DNA of 64,000 nucleotides from the NCBI RefSeq assembly GCF_002285435.1, contig NZ_NSBT01000024.1:248001-312000 (forward strand), written 5' to 3'. The notes under the pieces were generated by a model. That model saw only the letters and a program-made list of their open reading frames with translations. It made no database searches and was not told the origin of the DNA. Shown here piece by piece: positions 45,943-54,834 of the stretch. Position numbers and translations under genes: made by a program. Numbering within the stretch: the first letter of the stretch is position 1; each line of letters starts with the position of its first letter. This stretch comes from Actibacterium ureilyticum (GTDB lineage Bacteria; Pseudomonadota; Alphaproteobacteria; Rhodobacterales; Rhodobacteraceae).

Positions 45943-46680
45943 TCAAGCCCAGAGAGCGACCAGAACCAGCCAGCCGGTGATTTCCGAAACCTGCTGGATC
46001 GCGCCCAGCACATCGCCTGTCTGACCGCCCAACTGCCGCTGCGCGATCCCGGCGACCACGGCGCCGCCCGCCAGCGTCGCCAGCCCGGCACCCGGCCCCG
46101 CCAGAACCAGCCCGGCCAGGCCCAGCGCCAGTGCAACGCCCATAGCGGCTTTGGTCACCTGCGCCGCGCCCCGGCCCAGCCCGTCATCGCGCGCGGGCGG
46201 CAACAGGTACAGCCACATGGGCAGCCAGCCGCGCGTGACGATCGCCAGCCCAACCGCCGCCAGTGCCACCTGCGCCGGGTCGGCCAGGGTCGACATCGCG
46301 CCCGCGCGCAACGCCACCGACAGGATCAGCGCCAGCACGCCATAACTGCCGATGCGGCTGTCGCGCATGATCTCCAGCTTGCGGGCACGGTCATGCCCGC
46401 CGCCGCAGCCATCGGCCAGATCGGCCAGCCCGTCCTCGTGCAGGGCGCCGGTGGCGAAGATCCCCGCGCTCAGCGCGACCAGCGCCGCCAGGGCGGCGGG
46501 CAGGCCAAGCGCGTGACAGGCGGCATAGGCCCCCGCCGTGATCGACCCGATCAGCGCCCCCACCAGCGGCCAGGCCCAGGCGGTCCGCCCCATGCCCGGC
46601 GCATCGTCGCCGACCCGCCCCGCAGGCAGGCGCGACAGCAGCATCACCGCGACCTGCAGCTCTGCCAGACGGCGGCTCAT
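45943..46680 (-). CDS. cobS: Adenosylcobinamide-GDP ribazoletransferase (cobalamin synthase)
   Basis: Joins adenosylcobinamide-GDP with alpha-ribazole (phosphate) in the membrane. It has 245 residues, very hydrophobic, with the family motif FATGALHEDGLADLADGCGGGHDRARKLEIMRDSRIGSYG-region near 80-115 (acidic metal-binding Asp residues). It overlaps cobT by ATGA. Equivalent to cobV in the Pseudomonas denitrificans naming. Confidence 0.95.
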   Translation of the reverse strand: MSRRLAELQVAVMLLSRLPAGRVGDDAPGMGRTAWAWPLVGALIGSITAGAYAACHALGLPAALAALVALSAGIFATGALHEDGLADLADGCGGGHDRARKLEIMRDSRIGSYGVLALILSVALRAGAMSTLADPAQVALAAVGLAIVTRGWLPMWLYLLPPARDDGLGRGAAQVTKAAMGVALALGLAGLVLAGPGAGLATLAGGAVVAGIAQRQLGGQTGDVLGAIQQVSEITGWLVLVALWA

Positions 46681-47702
46681 CCGCCGCTGACCCCGGCCTC
46701 GCCAAAGGTCGCCATGCCGTTGTGACAGGCCAAAGCCGACCGCAAAATGCCCAGCGCCAGCGCCGCGCCCGAGCCTTCGCCCAACCGCATGTCAAAGGCC
46801 AGAACCGGGTCCTTGCCCATCGCGGCCAGCAGTTTGCGGTGCCCCGGCTCGGCGCTGACATGGCCGACCAGACAATGATCCAGCAAAGCGGGATCGGTGC
46901 CATGCAGCGGCGCGGTTGCGGCGGTGCAGATGAACCCGTCCAGCACGACCGGAATGCGCGCCGCGCGGGCGGCAAGCACCGCGCCACAGATCGCCGCCTG
47001 TTCACGCCCGCCCAACGCGGCCAAAATCGCGGGCGCGTTGCCCGACAGCCCCGCGTGGCGGGTCAGCCCGGCCCGGATCGCCGCGACCTTGCGGGTGATG
47101 CCCGCATCGTCCGACCCGGTGCCGGGGCCGACCCAATCGGTCACATCGCCACCAAAGATCGCCGCCGACAGCGCCGCCGCGATGGTCGAATTGCCGATTC
47201 CCATCTCGCCCAGGATCAGGATATCGGCCCCCGGATCGACCGCCGCCGCGCCACGGTTCAGCGCGTCCAGGCAGGCGGCCTCGGACATTGCGGGGCCTTG
47301 AGTGAAATCATCGGTGGGATGGTCCAGGTCCAGCGCGATCACCGACAGGTCCGCGCCGTTTGCCGCGCAAAGCTGGTTGATCGCCGCCCCCCCGGCGTGA
47401 AAGTTTGCCACCATCTGGGCGGTGACTTCCTGCGGATAGGGGTTCACGCCCTGCGCGCAGATGCCGTGGTTTCCGGCAAAGACCAGTGCCTGCGCCTTGT
47501 CGATCTGCGGCCGCGCCGTGCCCTGCCATCCTGCCAGGAAAATCGCCAGCTCCTCCAGACGGCCCAGCGATCCGGGCGGTTTGGTCAGCTGGTTCTGGCG
47601 GTCGCGCGCGGCTTCGGCGGCGGCGCTGTTCGCTGCAGGCAGGCGCGCGGCCAGTCCGCTCAGATCGGCCAGTGCCGAGATCGGGAAAAGAGCATCGGTC
47701 AT
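46677..47702 (-). CDS. cobT: Nicotinate-nucleotide--dimethylbenzimidazole phosphoribosyltransferase
   Basis: Makes alpha-ribazole 5'-phosphate from DMB and nicotinate mononucleotide. It has 341 residues with the landmarks KPPGSLGRLEELA near 40, FAGNHGICAQGVNPYPQEVT near 85, and LGEMGIGNSTIAAALSA near 170. The catalytic Glu is expected near the C-terminus, in LRLGEGSGAALAL. It overlaps cobU and cobS on either side, giving one cobU-cobT-cobS operon. Called cobU in the P. denitrificans scheme. Confidence 0.96.
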   Translation of the reverse strand: MTDALFPISALADLSGLAARLPAANSAAAEAARDRQNQLTKPPGSLGRLEELAIFLAGWQGTARPQIDKAQALVFAGNHGICAQGVNPYPQEVTAQMVANFHAGGAAINQLCAANGADLSVIALDLDHPTDDFTQGPAMSEAACLDALNRGAAAVDPGADILILGEMGIGNSTIAAALSAAIFGGDVTDWVGPGTGSDDAGITRKVAAIRAGLTRHAGLSGNAPAILAALGGREQAAICGAVLAARAARIPVVLDGFICTAATAPLHGTDPALLDHCLVGHVSAEPGHRKLLAAMGKDPVLAFDMRLGEGSGAALALGILRSALACHNGMATFGEAGVSGG

Positions 47703-48211
47703 AAGGGTTTCACCTTCATCGGCAGGCCAGCCACGGCCAGGATTACCTCGTCCGCCACATGGGCGATCTGCTGGTTCAGCGTCCCGGCGGCATCGCGGAA
47801 CGCGCGCGCCAGCGCGTTTTCCGGCACGATCCCGGCACCGACCTCGTTCGTGACCAGCACCACCGGATCGGACAGCGTCGGCAACAGCGCGGCCAGATCA
47901 TTCCCCGCCGCGCGCCAGTCCTGTTCGCCCAGCATCAGGTTGGTCAGCCACAGCGTCAGGCAATCGACCAGCCGCGGCCCCTGTCCATCGCTGTCGCGCA
48001 GCGCGCCGCACAGATCCAGCGGCTCGGAAATCGTGGTCCATTCCGGCCCGCGCCGGGCCTGATGCGTGGCCACACGATCCGCCATCTCGGCATCGCGAAT
48101 CTCGGCCGTGGCGATATAGATCGCGGGCTGGCCCAGCGCCAGAACGCGCCCCTCGGCAATCGCGCTTTTGCCCGATCGCGCGCCCCCGGTGATCAGTATC
48201 GTCTTGCTCAT
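47699..48211 (-). CDS. cobU: Adenosylcobinamide kinase / adenosylcobinamide-phosphate guanylyltransferase
   Basis: Bifunctional enzyme that phosphorylates adenosylcobinamide and transfers GMP to it. It has 170 residues, P-loop GGARSGKSAIAE at residues 8-19, the Arg-His region RVATHQARRGPEW near 48-60, and VDCLTLWLTNLML near 80. I chose the ATG at 48211, which opens MSKTILITGG as in homologues. The frame continues upstream over the start of the divergent phosphatase gene and is excluded. Called cobP in P. denitrificans. Confidence 0.95.
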   Translation of the reverse strand: MSKTILITGGARSGKSAIAEGRVLALGQPAIYIATAEIRDAEMADRVATHQARRGPEWTTISEPLDLCGALRDSDGQGPRLVDCLTLWLTNLMLGEQDWRAAGNDLAALLPTLSDPVVLVTNEVGAGIVPENALARAFRDAAGTLNQQIAHVADEVILAVAGLPMKVKPL

Positions 48212-48263
48212 GGCGCTGTGACAAAGCAGAAACGGGCGGCGGTGGGAAGAGGAAACGCGCAAT

Positions 48264-48839
48264 ATGCCCTCAAGCGGCACGACCGAATTCTATCTGATCC
48301 GGCACGCCCCGGTCGCGGGCGATGGCCGGATCTATGGCCGCCGCGACCTGGCTGCCGTGCTGGACGATGCCGCGGCGCGGGCGCTGGCGCGGGCGGTGCC
48401 CGACAGCGCACGCCGCATCGCCAGCCCCGCCCTGCGCTGCCGCCAGACCGCACAGGCGATCTGGCCCGGCGCACCCTTCGACACCGATCCCGCCCTGTGG
48501 GAACAGGATTTCGGCGCGTGGGAGGGGGTGGCCCATGCCGACCTGCCCGATCTGGGGCCGCTCGATACCGCCGCGCTGGCCGCCCATCGCCCGCCGGGCG
48601 GTGAAAGCTTCGACGATGTCTGTGCGCGGGTGGCGCCCTGTCTGACCGCGCTGGCCGATGCGCGCGCGCCGGTCGCGCTGGTCTGTCACGCGGGCACGAT
48701 CCGCGCGGCGCTGGCCTGGGCGCTGGGGGTGACCGGCCCGGCTTTGGGCTTTGACATCACGCCCCTGTCGCTGACCCGGATCACCGCCATTCCCGGCACC
48801 GGCGCCATCGTGAACGAGGTCAACCGGTGCCCCGCCTGA
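48264..48839 (+). CDS. Histidine phosphatase, probable alpha-ribazole phosphatase (CobC/PhpB type)
   Basis: A 191-residue phosphatase. The catalytic RHA motif is in YLIRHAPVAGDG (His14), with a second arginine in SPALRCRQTA and the second catalytic His in LVCHAGTIRAAL near 150. WEQDFGAWEG supplies the acid residue. Its place among cobalamin nucleotide-loop genes suggests removal of the phosphate from alpha-ribazole phosphate or adenosylcobalamin phosphate. It overlaps bluE by 13 bases and opens the plus-strand run bluE-cbiB-cobD-bluB. Confidence 0.82.
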   Translation: MPSSGTTEFYLIRHAPVAGDGRIYGRRDLAAVLDDAAARALARAVPDSARRIASPALRCRQTAQAIWPGAPFDTDPALWEQDFGAWEGVAHADLPDLGPLDTAALAAHRPPGGESFDDVCARVAPCLTALADARAPVALVCHAGTIRAALAWALGVTGPALGFDITPLSLTRITAIPGTGAIVNEVNRCPA

Positions 48840-49651
48840 GCCCGCACAAGGCCCACGCCCCCGGCCATTTCGGCGAGCTGCTGCAAGGGCGGCTGGGCGC
48901 GGGCGGGCCGGTCGCGCTGGTCACGCTGCCCTGCCCCGCGCTGCGCGCCACCGCGCGGCGTGTTCCGGCGCGCGACCTGCGGCTGCACGCGCCGGGGCGG
49001 GTGCTGACCCTGCCCGTGTTACGGCGGTTTCTGCGCGCGCTGGATGTGCCCGTGCGGGGGCGGTTCACGCTACACACGGATATGCCACCCGGCGGCGGGG
49101 CTGGCGCGTCGACCGCCGCGCTGGTTGCCATCGCGCGGCTGGTCACGCCCGACTGTGCGCCACTGGAGCTGGCCCGCGCCTGTTTGATGGTCGAGGGCGC
49201 GACTGATCCGCTGATGCTGCCGGGGCCTGCGCGTGTCCTTTGGGCCTCGCGCCATGCGCAACCGCTCAGGGCGCTGCCCGCACTGCCGCGTTTCGATGTG
49301 CTGGGCGGCTTTTACGGCCCGACCCGGCGCACCGATCCCGGCTGCACGGATTTCCCACAGATCGACGATCTGGTCCCGCACTGGTGCGCCGCTGCCCGCG
49401 CCGGGGATCTGGGCACCTTGGCCGCGCTGGCCAGCACCTCGGCCCGGCGCAGGCTGTCGCAACTGGGGCTGGCGGGCGATCCGACCGAGGCACTGGCACA
49501 GGCGCTTGGCGCCAAGGGCATGGTGATCGCCCATACCGGGGCCGCGCGCGGGCTGATCTTTGCCCCCGGCGCGATCCCGGCCGATGGCCCGGCCCGGCTG
49601 CGTGCGGCTGGGTTTCGCGGCATCCTGCAATTTCGGGCGGGCGGCGCATGA
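48827..49651 (+). CDS. bluE: L-threonine kinase, GHMP family (PduX/BluE type)
   Basis: Phosphorylates L-threonine to feed CobD with threonine phosphate for the aminopropanol linker. It has 274 residues. APGHFGELLQG near residue 12 is the PduX-type N-terminal motif, and DMPPGGGAGASTAALVAIARL near 90 is the GHMP ATP-binding loop. R. capsulatus bluE is, as I recall, the homologue. It overlaps the phosphatase upstream and cbiB downstream (ATGA). Other GHMP substrates are possible, but the context is strong. Confidence 0.85.
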   Translation: MPRLSPHKAHAPGHFGELLQGRLGAGGPVALVTLPCPALRATARRVPARDLRLHAPGRVLTLPVLRRFLRALDVPVRGRFTLHTDMPPGGGAGASTAALVAIARLVTPDCAPLELARACLMVEGATDPLMLPGPARVLWASRHAQPLRALPALPRFDVLGGFYGPTRRTDPGCTDFPQIDDLVPHWCAAARAGDLGTLAALASTSARRRLSQLGLAGDPTEALAQALGAKGMVIAHTGAARGLIFAPGAIPADGPARLRAAGFRGILQFRAGGA

Positions 49652-50580
49652 GTTGGCCGCTGGTCATGGTGATCGCGCTGGCGCTGGATGCGGTGCTGGG
49701 CTGGCCCGCGCCGCTTTATGCCCGGATCGGGCATCCGGTGACCTGGCTGGGGCGGTTGATCGCGGCCCTGGAACAGCGGCTGAACCGCGCGCCCTATCCC
49801 CGCCTGCTGACCGGCGCGCTGACCACGGCGCTGACGGTCGCCGTGGCCGCCGGGCTGGCGTGGATGCTGGCCGCCCTGCTACCCGATGGTTGGCTGGGCA
49901 CCCTCATCGCCGGGGTGCTGGCATGGCCACTGGTGGCGGCGCGGTCGATGTATACCCATGTGGCCGATGTGGCCCGCCCGCTGGACCAAGGCGACCTGCC
50001 CGGCGCGCGCGGCGCGGTGGCGATGATCGTGGGCCGCGATCCGGCGGCGCTGGATCAGGCCGGGGTCAGCCGCGCGACGCTGGAAAGCCTGGCCGAGAAC
50101 AGCTCGGACGGGATCGTCGCGCCGCTCTTCTGGGGAGCGCTCTTGGGGCTGCCCGGGATCGCTGGATACAAGGCGATCAATACGCTCGATTCCATGATCG
50201 GTCACCGCAATGACCGGTACGAGGCATTCGGCAAAACCGCCGCGCGGCTCGACGATCTGGTGAACCTGATCCCCGCGCGGCTGACCGGCGTGCTCTTCGC
50301 CCTGACCACCGCCCGCCCGCGCGCGGCGTTGCGGGTCATGTGGCGCGACGCGGGCCACCACCGCTCGCCCAATGCCGGCTGGCCCGAGGCCGCCCTGGCC
50401 GGCGCGCTGGACCGGCGCCTGTCGGGCCCGCGCAGCTATGGCGACCGGATCACCGACGAGCCGTGGGTGAATGCAGGCCGCCCCGATCCCGATGCCCGCG
50501 ACATCTGGCGCGGATTGCGCGCCTACGTCCGGATGCTGGTTGCCTTTGCCGGGCTGCTCTTGCTATGGGCGGCTGTCTGA
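49648..50580 (+). CDS. cbiB: Adenosylcobinamide-phosphate synthase CbiB (CobD of P. denitrificans)
   Basis: Integral membrane enzyme attaching aminopropanol phosphate to adenosylcobyric acid. It has 310 residues. N-terminal ALALDAVLGWPAPLYARIGHPVTWLG and the central ESLAENSSDGIVAPLFW and YKAINTLDSMIGHRNDRYEAFG motifs are highly characteristic. The ATG at 49648 overlaps the bluE stop. The next gene follows after 12 bases. Confidence 0.96.
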   Translation: MSWPLVMVIALALDAVLGWPAPLYARIGHPVTWLGRLIAALEQRLNRAPYPRLLTGALTTALTVAVAAGLAWMLAALLPDGWLGTLIAGVLAWPLVAARSMYTHVADVARPLDQGDLPGARGAVAMIVGRDPAALDQAGVSRATLESLAENSSDGIVAPLFWGALLGLPGIAGYKAINTLDSMIGHRNDRYEAFGKTAARLDDLVNLIPARLTGVLFALTTARPRAALRVMWRDAGHHRSPNAGWPEAALAGALDRRLSGPRSYGDRITDEPWVNAGRPDPDARDIWRGLRAYVRMLVAFAGLLLLWAAV

Positions 50581-50592
50581 AGGGGGGACGTG

Positions 50593-51555
50593 ATGCGCGA
50601 TCACGGCGGAAATCTGGATGGGGCGATGGCCCGGTTCGGCGGCACGCGGGCCGACTGGATCGACCTGTCGACCGGCATCAACCGCGTGCCCTATCCCATC
50701 CCCGACCTGCCCGAACATGCCTGGACGGCCCTGCCCACGCGGGCCGAGATCGCCGCGCTGGCCGCGACCGCCGCGCGCGCCTATGGCACCACGGGCGCGG
50801 TCCTGCCGCTGGCCGGGGCGCAGGCCGCGATCCAGATGATCCCGCGCCTTTTGCCCCCTGGCACCGCCCGCGTCCTTGGCCCGACCTATAACGAACACGC
50901 CGCCAGCCTGCACGCTGCGGGGTGGACGGTGGAACAGGTGGCCGCGGTCGACGCCCTGCCCGGCGCCGATCTGGCGGTGGTGGTGAACCCCAACAATCCC
51001 GATGGTCGGCGCGTGTCGCCCGGCGCCTTGCGCGATCTGGCGGGGCAGGTCGGCACGCTGGTGGTCGACGAAAGCTTTGCCGATCCCAGCCCCGAGCTGT
51101 CCGTTGCGAGCCTGGCGGGCGACCTGCCGGGGCTTTATGTCCTGCGGTCCTTCGGCAAGTTCTATGGGCTGGCCGGGCTGCGGCTGGGCTTCGTGCTGGG
51201 CACGGAACAGGCCATCGCCCAACTGTCGGAACTGGCCGGTCCCTGGCCGATCTCGGGCGCGGCGATTGCCATCGGGCAACAGGCCCTGGCCGATACCGCA
51301 TGGGCGCGCGCCACTGTGGAACGCCTGCGGGCCGAGGTCGAGCGTATCGACCGCATCGCCCACGTTGCGGGGTGGCCCCTTATCGGCGGGACCGAGCTTT
51401 TCCGCCTGTACCGCACACCCGACGCGGTTGCGGCACAGGACCAGTTGGCACAGGCGCGGATCTGGAGCCGCATCTTTCCCTGGTCGCCCGACCTGATCCG
51501 GCTGGGCCTGCCCGGGTCCGACGCGGAATGGCAAAGGTTGGAGGAAGCGCTGTGA
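50593..51555 (+). CDS. cobD: L-threonine-O-3-phosphate decarboxylase (CobD; CobC of P. denitrificans)
   Basis: PLP-dependent aminotransferase-fold enzyme making (R)-1-amino-2-propanol O-2-phosphate. It has 320 residues, with HGGNLDGAMARFG at the start, WIDLSTGINRVPYP, NPNNPDGR near 120, and the PLP lysine in VLRSFGKFYGLAGLRLGF near 185. I chose the ATG at 50593 behind AGGGGGGA; a GTG one codon earlier is possible. It uses the product of the neighbouring BluE kinase and supplies CbiB. It overlaps bluB by GTGA. Confidence 0.93.
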   Translation: MRDHGGNLDGAMARFGGTRADWIDLSTGINRVPYPIPDLPEHAWTALPTRAEIAALAATAARAYGTTGAVLPLAGAQAAIQMIPRLLPPGTARVLGPTYNEHAASLHAAGWTVEQVAAVDALPGADLAVVVNPNNPDGRRVSPGALRDLAGQVGTLVVDESFADPSPELSVASLAGDLPGLYVLRSFGKFYGLAGLRLGFVLGTEQAIAQLSELAGPWPISGAAIAIGQQALADTAWARATVERLRAEVERIDRIAHVAGWPLIGGTELFRLYRTPDAVAAQDQLAQARIWSRIFPWSPDLIRLGLPGSDAEWQRLEEAL

Positions 51556-52175
51556 ACTTCACCGAGGCCGACCGCACCGCCCTTTCCAACCTGCTGCGCT
51601 GGCGCCGCGATGTGCGCCATTTCCGCACCGATCCCGTCGCGCCCGAACAGATGGACGCATTGCGGCACGCGCTGGATATGGCGCCGTCGGTCGGCAATGC
51701 CCGGCCCTGGCGGGTGATCCGCGTGACCTCTGCCAGCCTGCGCGCGCAGGTGCGGGACGAATTCCAGGCCTGCAACGCCGATGCCGCCGCGTCCTATGAC
51801 GACGCCACGCGCGACGAATACCTGCGCCTGAAGCTCGCCGGGCTGGACGCCGCGCCGGAACAGCTGGCCGTCTTCACCGACACAAGCCCGGCGCAGGGGC
51901 GCAAGCTGGGCCGCCGCACCATGCCTGAAACCCTGCAGCAATCGACCGCGATGGCGATCCACGCGCTGTGGCTGACCGCGCGGGCGCTGAACCTGGGCGT
52001 GGGCATGGTGTCGATCCTGCGGCCGGACCGCATGGCGCACATCTTCGACGCACCCGAGGGCTGGCAATTCAGCGCCTATCTGTGCATCGGCCACCCGGAA
52101 TTCACCGACGACACCCCGCTTCTGCACCGCGCCGACTGGCAACAGAACACCCCCACCGCGTGGGAGGAACGCTAG
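51552..52175 (+). CDS. bluB: 5,6-dimethylbenzimidazole synthase BluB
   Basis: Flavin-destroying nitroreductase-fold enzyme that makes the lower-ligand base of B12 from FMNH2 and oxygen. It has 207 residues. RRDVRHFRTDPV near 20, MAPSVGNARPWRVI near 45 and AIHALWLTARALNLGVGMVSIL near 135 match BluB. The GTG at 51552 overlaps the cobD stop. The need for oxygen fits an aerobic-pathway organism. Its stop codon lies in a hairpin shared with the cobQ stop. Confidence 0.95.
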   Translation: MNFTEADRTALSNLLRWRRDVRHFRTDPVAPEQMDALRHALDMAPSVGNARPWRVIRVTSASLRAQVRDEFQACNADAAASYDDATRDEYLRLKLAGLDAAPEQLAVFTDTSPAQGRKLGRRTMPETLQQSTAMAIHALWLTARALNLGVGMVSILRPDRMAHIFDAPEGWQFSAYLCIGHPEFTDDTPLLHRADWQQNTPTAWEER

Positions 52176-52190
52176 GGTCAGGACCCTAGC
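52171..52190. terminator. Hairpin holding the stop codons of both bluB and cobQ
   Basis: GCTAGGGTC and GACCCTAGC pair perfectly around AG. The bluB TAG (52173-52175) and the cobQ TAG (minus strand, 52188-52186) each lie in one arm. It is probably a bidirectional terminator, though no T-run follows. Confidence 0.55.
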
Positions 52191-53634
52191 GCGCCAGCGC
52201 CAGCAGCCCGTCGATATCCAGATGCGCCGCCATATGTGCCGCCAGAGCATCGAGCGTCTGGTCGACGGTTTCGGAATAGCTTTGCTCTGACGCGGTGGCG
52301 CCCAGCGCCGACAGGAACGCGCGGCGAAAGCCATCCTCGGCGAACATTCCGTGCAGGTAGCTGCCCATCACCCGGCCATCGGCGCTGACCGCGCCCTCGG
52401 GCTGGTCCGCAACATGGGCAAAGGGCCGCGCGCGGTCCGGCCCGTCACTGCGGCCGATATGGATCTCGTAGCCCTGCATCGGCGCGCCGCTGGCCGCATG
52501 GGTCGCCTGTACCCGGGTCAGCGTCTTGTCGGCGCTCATCACCGTGTCGATCGCCAACAGGCCCAGCCCCGGATCGGTGCCCGGCGCGCCCTCCAGCCCC
52601 TGCGGATCGGCAACGGTGCGGCCCAACATCTGATAGCCGCCGCAAATGCCCAGCACATGCCCGCCGCGTCTTGTATGCGCCTGCAGGTCGACATCCCAAC
52701 CCTGCGCACGCAGAAAGGCCAGATCGCCCCGTGTCGATTTGCTGCCCGGAATGATCACCAGATCCGCGTCACCCGGGATCGGCTGGCCCGCGCCCAGCAT
52801 GGTCAGCCGCACCCCCGGCTCTTGCGCCAGCGGGTCCAGATCGTCGAAATTCGCGATCCGCGACAGGCGCAGGCAGACGATATGCACCCCGCCCGTGCCC
52901 TTGCTGGGCGCAATGTCCAATGCGTCCTCGGCCGGCAGTTTGTGCGCATCCGCGAAATAGGGCAGCACGCCGAAGCCGCGCCAGCCGGTGCGCGTTTCGA
53001 TCAACCGATACCCATCGTCGAACAGGCTGGGATCGCCGCGAAACTTGTTGATCAGAAAGCCGCCGATCATTGCCGCATCTTCGGGGTCCAGCACTGCCTG
53101 CGTCCCGATGATCTGGGCGATAACCCCGCCCCGGTCGATATCGCCCGCCAGCACCACCGGCACATCGGCGGCGCGCGCAAAGCCCATATTGGCAATATCG
53201 CCCGCGCGCAGGTTGACCTCTGCCGGGCTGCCCGCGCCTTCGACAATCACCAGATCGTTCTGCGCCTTCAGCCGGTGGAAGCTCTGCAGAACCGCCTCCA
53301 GCAGTTGTGGCTTCAGCCTGGCATAGTCCCGCGCCTTGCATGTGGTCAGTCGTTTGCCCTGCACCACCACCTGCGCGCCGATATCGGTCTCGGGCTTCAG
53401 CAGAACGGGGTTCATGTCGGTCACGGGGTCCACCCCGCAAGCCAACGCCTGCAAGGCCTGCGCCCGCCCGATCTCTCCGCCATCCGCCGTGACGGCCGCA
53501 TTGTTCGACATGTTCTGCGGCTTGAACGGCGCGACCCGCAACCCGCGCAACCGCGCCGCCCGACACAGCCCCGCCACCAACAGCGACTTGCCCACATTCG
53601 AGCCCGCCCCCTGGATCATTAGGGATCTGGTCAT
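52186..53634 (-). CDS. cobQ: Cobyric acid synthase
   Basis: Glutamine-dependent amidase adding amide groups to the corrin side chains b, d, e and g. It has 482 residues. The N-terminal ATP-dependent synthetase domain has [20 protein letters not shown] and [14 protein letters not shown]. The C-terminal class I glutaminase domain has [10 protein letters not shown] near 340 (nucleophile Cys) and GSYLHGMF near 425. The ATG at 53634 is the family start (MTRSLMIQG); the open frame further upstream covers an intergenic repeat. It converges on bluB. Confidence 0.96.
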   Translation of the reverse strand: MTRSLMIQGAGSNVGKSLLVAGLCRAARLRGLRVAPFKPQNMSNNAAVTADGGEIGRAQALQALACGVDPVTDMNPVLLKPETDIGAQVVVQGKRLTTCKARDYARLKPQLLEAVLQSFHRLKAQNDLVIVEGAGSPAEVNLRAGDIANMGFARAADVPVVLAGDIDRGGVIAQIIGTQAVLDPEDAAMIGGFLINKFRGDPSLFDDGYRLIETRTGWRGFGVLPYFADAHKLPAEDALDIAPSKGTGGVHIVCLRLSRIANFDDLDPLAQEPGVRLTMLGAGQPIPGDADLVIIPGSKSTRGDLAFLRAQGWDVDLQAHTRRGGHVLGICGGYQMLGRTVADPQGLEGAPGTDPGLGLLAIDTVMSADKTLTRVQATHAASGAPMQGYEIHIGRSDGPDRARPFAHVADQPEGAVSADGRVMGSYLHGMFAEDGFRRAFLSALGATASEQSYSETVDQTLDALAAHMAAHLDIDGLLALAR

Positions 53635-53671
53635 GCCACCCCACCACCGCCGCGCCTGTGGCGCCGTCGGA

Positions 53672-53711
53672 TGCCTCCGGCGGAGGTATTTCGGGCCATG
53701 ATGAAAAGGGG
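53672..53711. repeat. Dispersed intergenic element, copy D
   Basis: Plus orientation, starting 38 bases upstream of the cobQ start codon. GCCTCCGGCGGAGGTATTTC then GGGCCATGATGAAAAGGGG. It has the hairpin CCTCCGGCGGAGG joined to the GTATTT..GGCC..purine-run core. It is in opposite orientation to copy C, 137 bases away. Confidence 0.6.
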
Positions 53712-53848
53712 ACTGCAAAAGAACAGGCCGCGCCGCGCCCCTGCCTTGTCACGGGTCAGACACGCGGCGCTTTCACCTTGGGCGGTCATCGGGACCTCTC
53801 CCTGTACCGCGACTCCGTTCTGCCCGATTAAGGTTAACAATTTACTGC

Positions 53849-53895
53849 TTTCATCTTGGCGAAAATACCTCGGGGTGCGGGGCAGCGCCCCGCGA
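53849..53895. repeat. Dispersed intergenic element, copy C
   Basis: Minus orientation. It reads TTTCATCTTGGCGAAAATA then CCTCGGGGTGCGGGGCAGC and GCCCCGCG. The GCGGGGC/GCCCCGC hairpin lies just past the cobO stop codon, where it may help terminate transcription. Confidence 0.65.
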
Positions 53896-53901
53896 GCACT
53901 T

Positions 53902-54522
53902 TCAAAACTCCACGCCCTTCTGGCCCTTGATACCCGACCGGAACGGGTGCTTCACCAGCGTCATCTCGGTCACCAGGTCGGCGATCTCGATCAGCTCTTC
54001 CTTGGCGTTGCGGCCGGTCAGGCAGACATGGGTCATGGGTGGTTTTTCGTCCCGCAGAAACGCCACCACCTCGGCCACGTCCAGATAATCATAGCGCAGC
54101 GCGATGTTGATCTCGTCCAGCAGGACGAAGCGGATTTCGGGGTCGCGGATCAGCTCCTTGGCCTTTTCCCAGCCCTTGCGGGCGGCGGCGATGTCGCGTT
54201 CCTTGTCCTGGGTTTCCCAGGTGAAGCCCTCGCCCATCGCGTAAAACTGGCAAAGATCGCCGAAATTCCCCTCGATCAACCGCCGTTCGCCGGTGTCCCA
54301 GGCGCCCTTGATGAACTGCACCACGGCGCAGGGCATGTCATGCGCGATACAGCGCAGAATCATCCCAAAGCCCGACGAGGATTTCCCCTTGCCCGGCCCG
54401 GTATGGACGATGACCAGGCCCTTCTCGCCCTCTTTCCCGGCCATGATCTTGTCGCGCGCGGCTTTCTTCTTGGCCATCTTCGCGGCGTGGCGGGCGTTTT
54501 CGTCGGAAACGGTGTCACTCAT
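53902..54522 (-). CDS. cobO: Cob(I)yrinic acid a,c-diamide adenosyltransferase
   Basis: Transfers the adenosyl group from ATP to cobalt in the corrinoid. It has 206 residues. The P-loop-like GPGKGKSSSGFGMILR near residue 37 and the LLDEINIALRYDYLD segment near 130 are typical of CobO/BtuR. The N-terminus is lysine-rich and helical (HAAKMAKKKAARDKIMAGKEG). GAAGGA precedes the ATG at 54522. It is divergent from the cobalamin riboswitch. Confidence 0.95.
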   Translation of the reverse strand: MSDTVSDENARHAAKMAKKKAARDKIMAGKEGEKGLVIVHTGPGKGKSSSGFGMILRCIAHDMPCAVVQFIKGAWDTGERRLIEGNFGDLCQFYAMGEGFTWETQDKERDIAAARKGWEKAKELIRDPEIRFVLLDEINIALRYDYLDVAEVVAFLRDEKPPMTHVCLTGRNAKEELIEIADLVTEMTLVKHPFRSGIKGQKGVEF

Positions 54523-54561
54523 GGCGCATCCTTCGCTTGACAAGGGGGCGGGTTCTGCCTC

Positions 54562-54770
54562 AGGTGAGGCGTTGCTGGTGCCTGTCTATGACAGGCGAAG
54601 AGGGAATGCGATAGGGTCCGCGACCGGAACGGTCCGGAAACCGAAGCGCAGCCGCCCCCGCGACCGTGACCGAGGAAGGGTGCCAAGGGCCACTGACACA
54701 TGTCGGGAAGGCCGGTCATCCGCCGGGGAAACCCGATCCTTGCAAGCCGGGAGACCTGCCAGCACATGTG
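54562..54770 (+). promoter_or_regulatory. Cobalamin (AdoCbl) riboswitch
   Basis: The conserved B12-box core AGCCGGGAGACCTGCC lies at about 54745-54760. Upstream are GAAGAGGGAATGCG (54597-54610), the GAAACC and GCAGCCGCCCCCGCGACCG elements (54636-54667) and the GTCGGGAAGGCCGG stem (about 54703-54716). The order matches the cobalamin riboswitch consensus. It precedes the DUF1636-cobW-cobN operon and should switch it off when B12 is plentiful. Edges are approximate. Confidence 0.93.
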
Positions 54771-54834
54771 ACGCAACGGGCGAACGGGGTGTTTCGCGCG
54801 GGCATCGGGGGCCGATCCGTCCCGCTGTCTGACC

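Noticed and set aside
53635-53901. A protein-coding gene between cobQ and cobO
   Set aside because: Open frames exist on the plus strand, but the region consists of two copies of the intergenic element and spacer, with no ribosome binding site or recognisable product.
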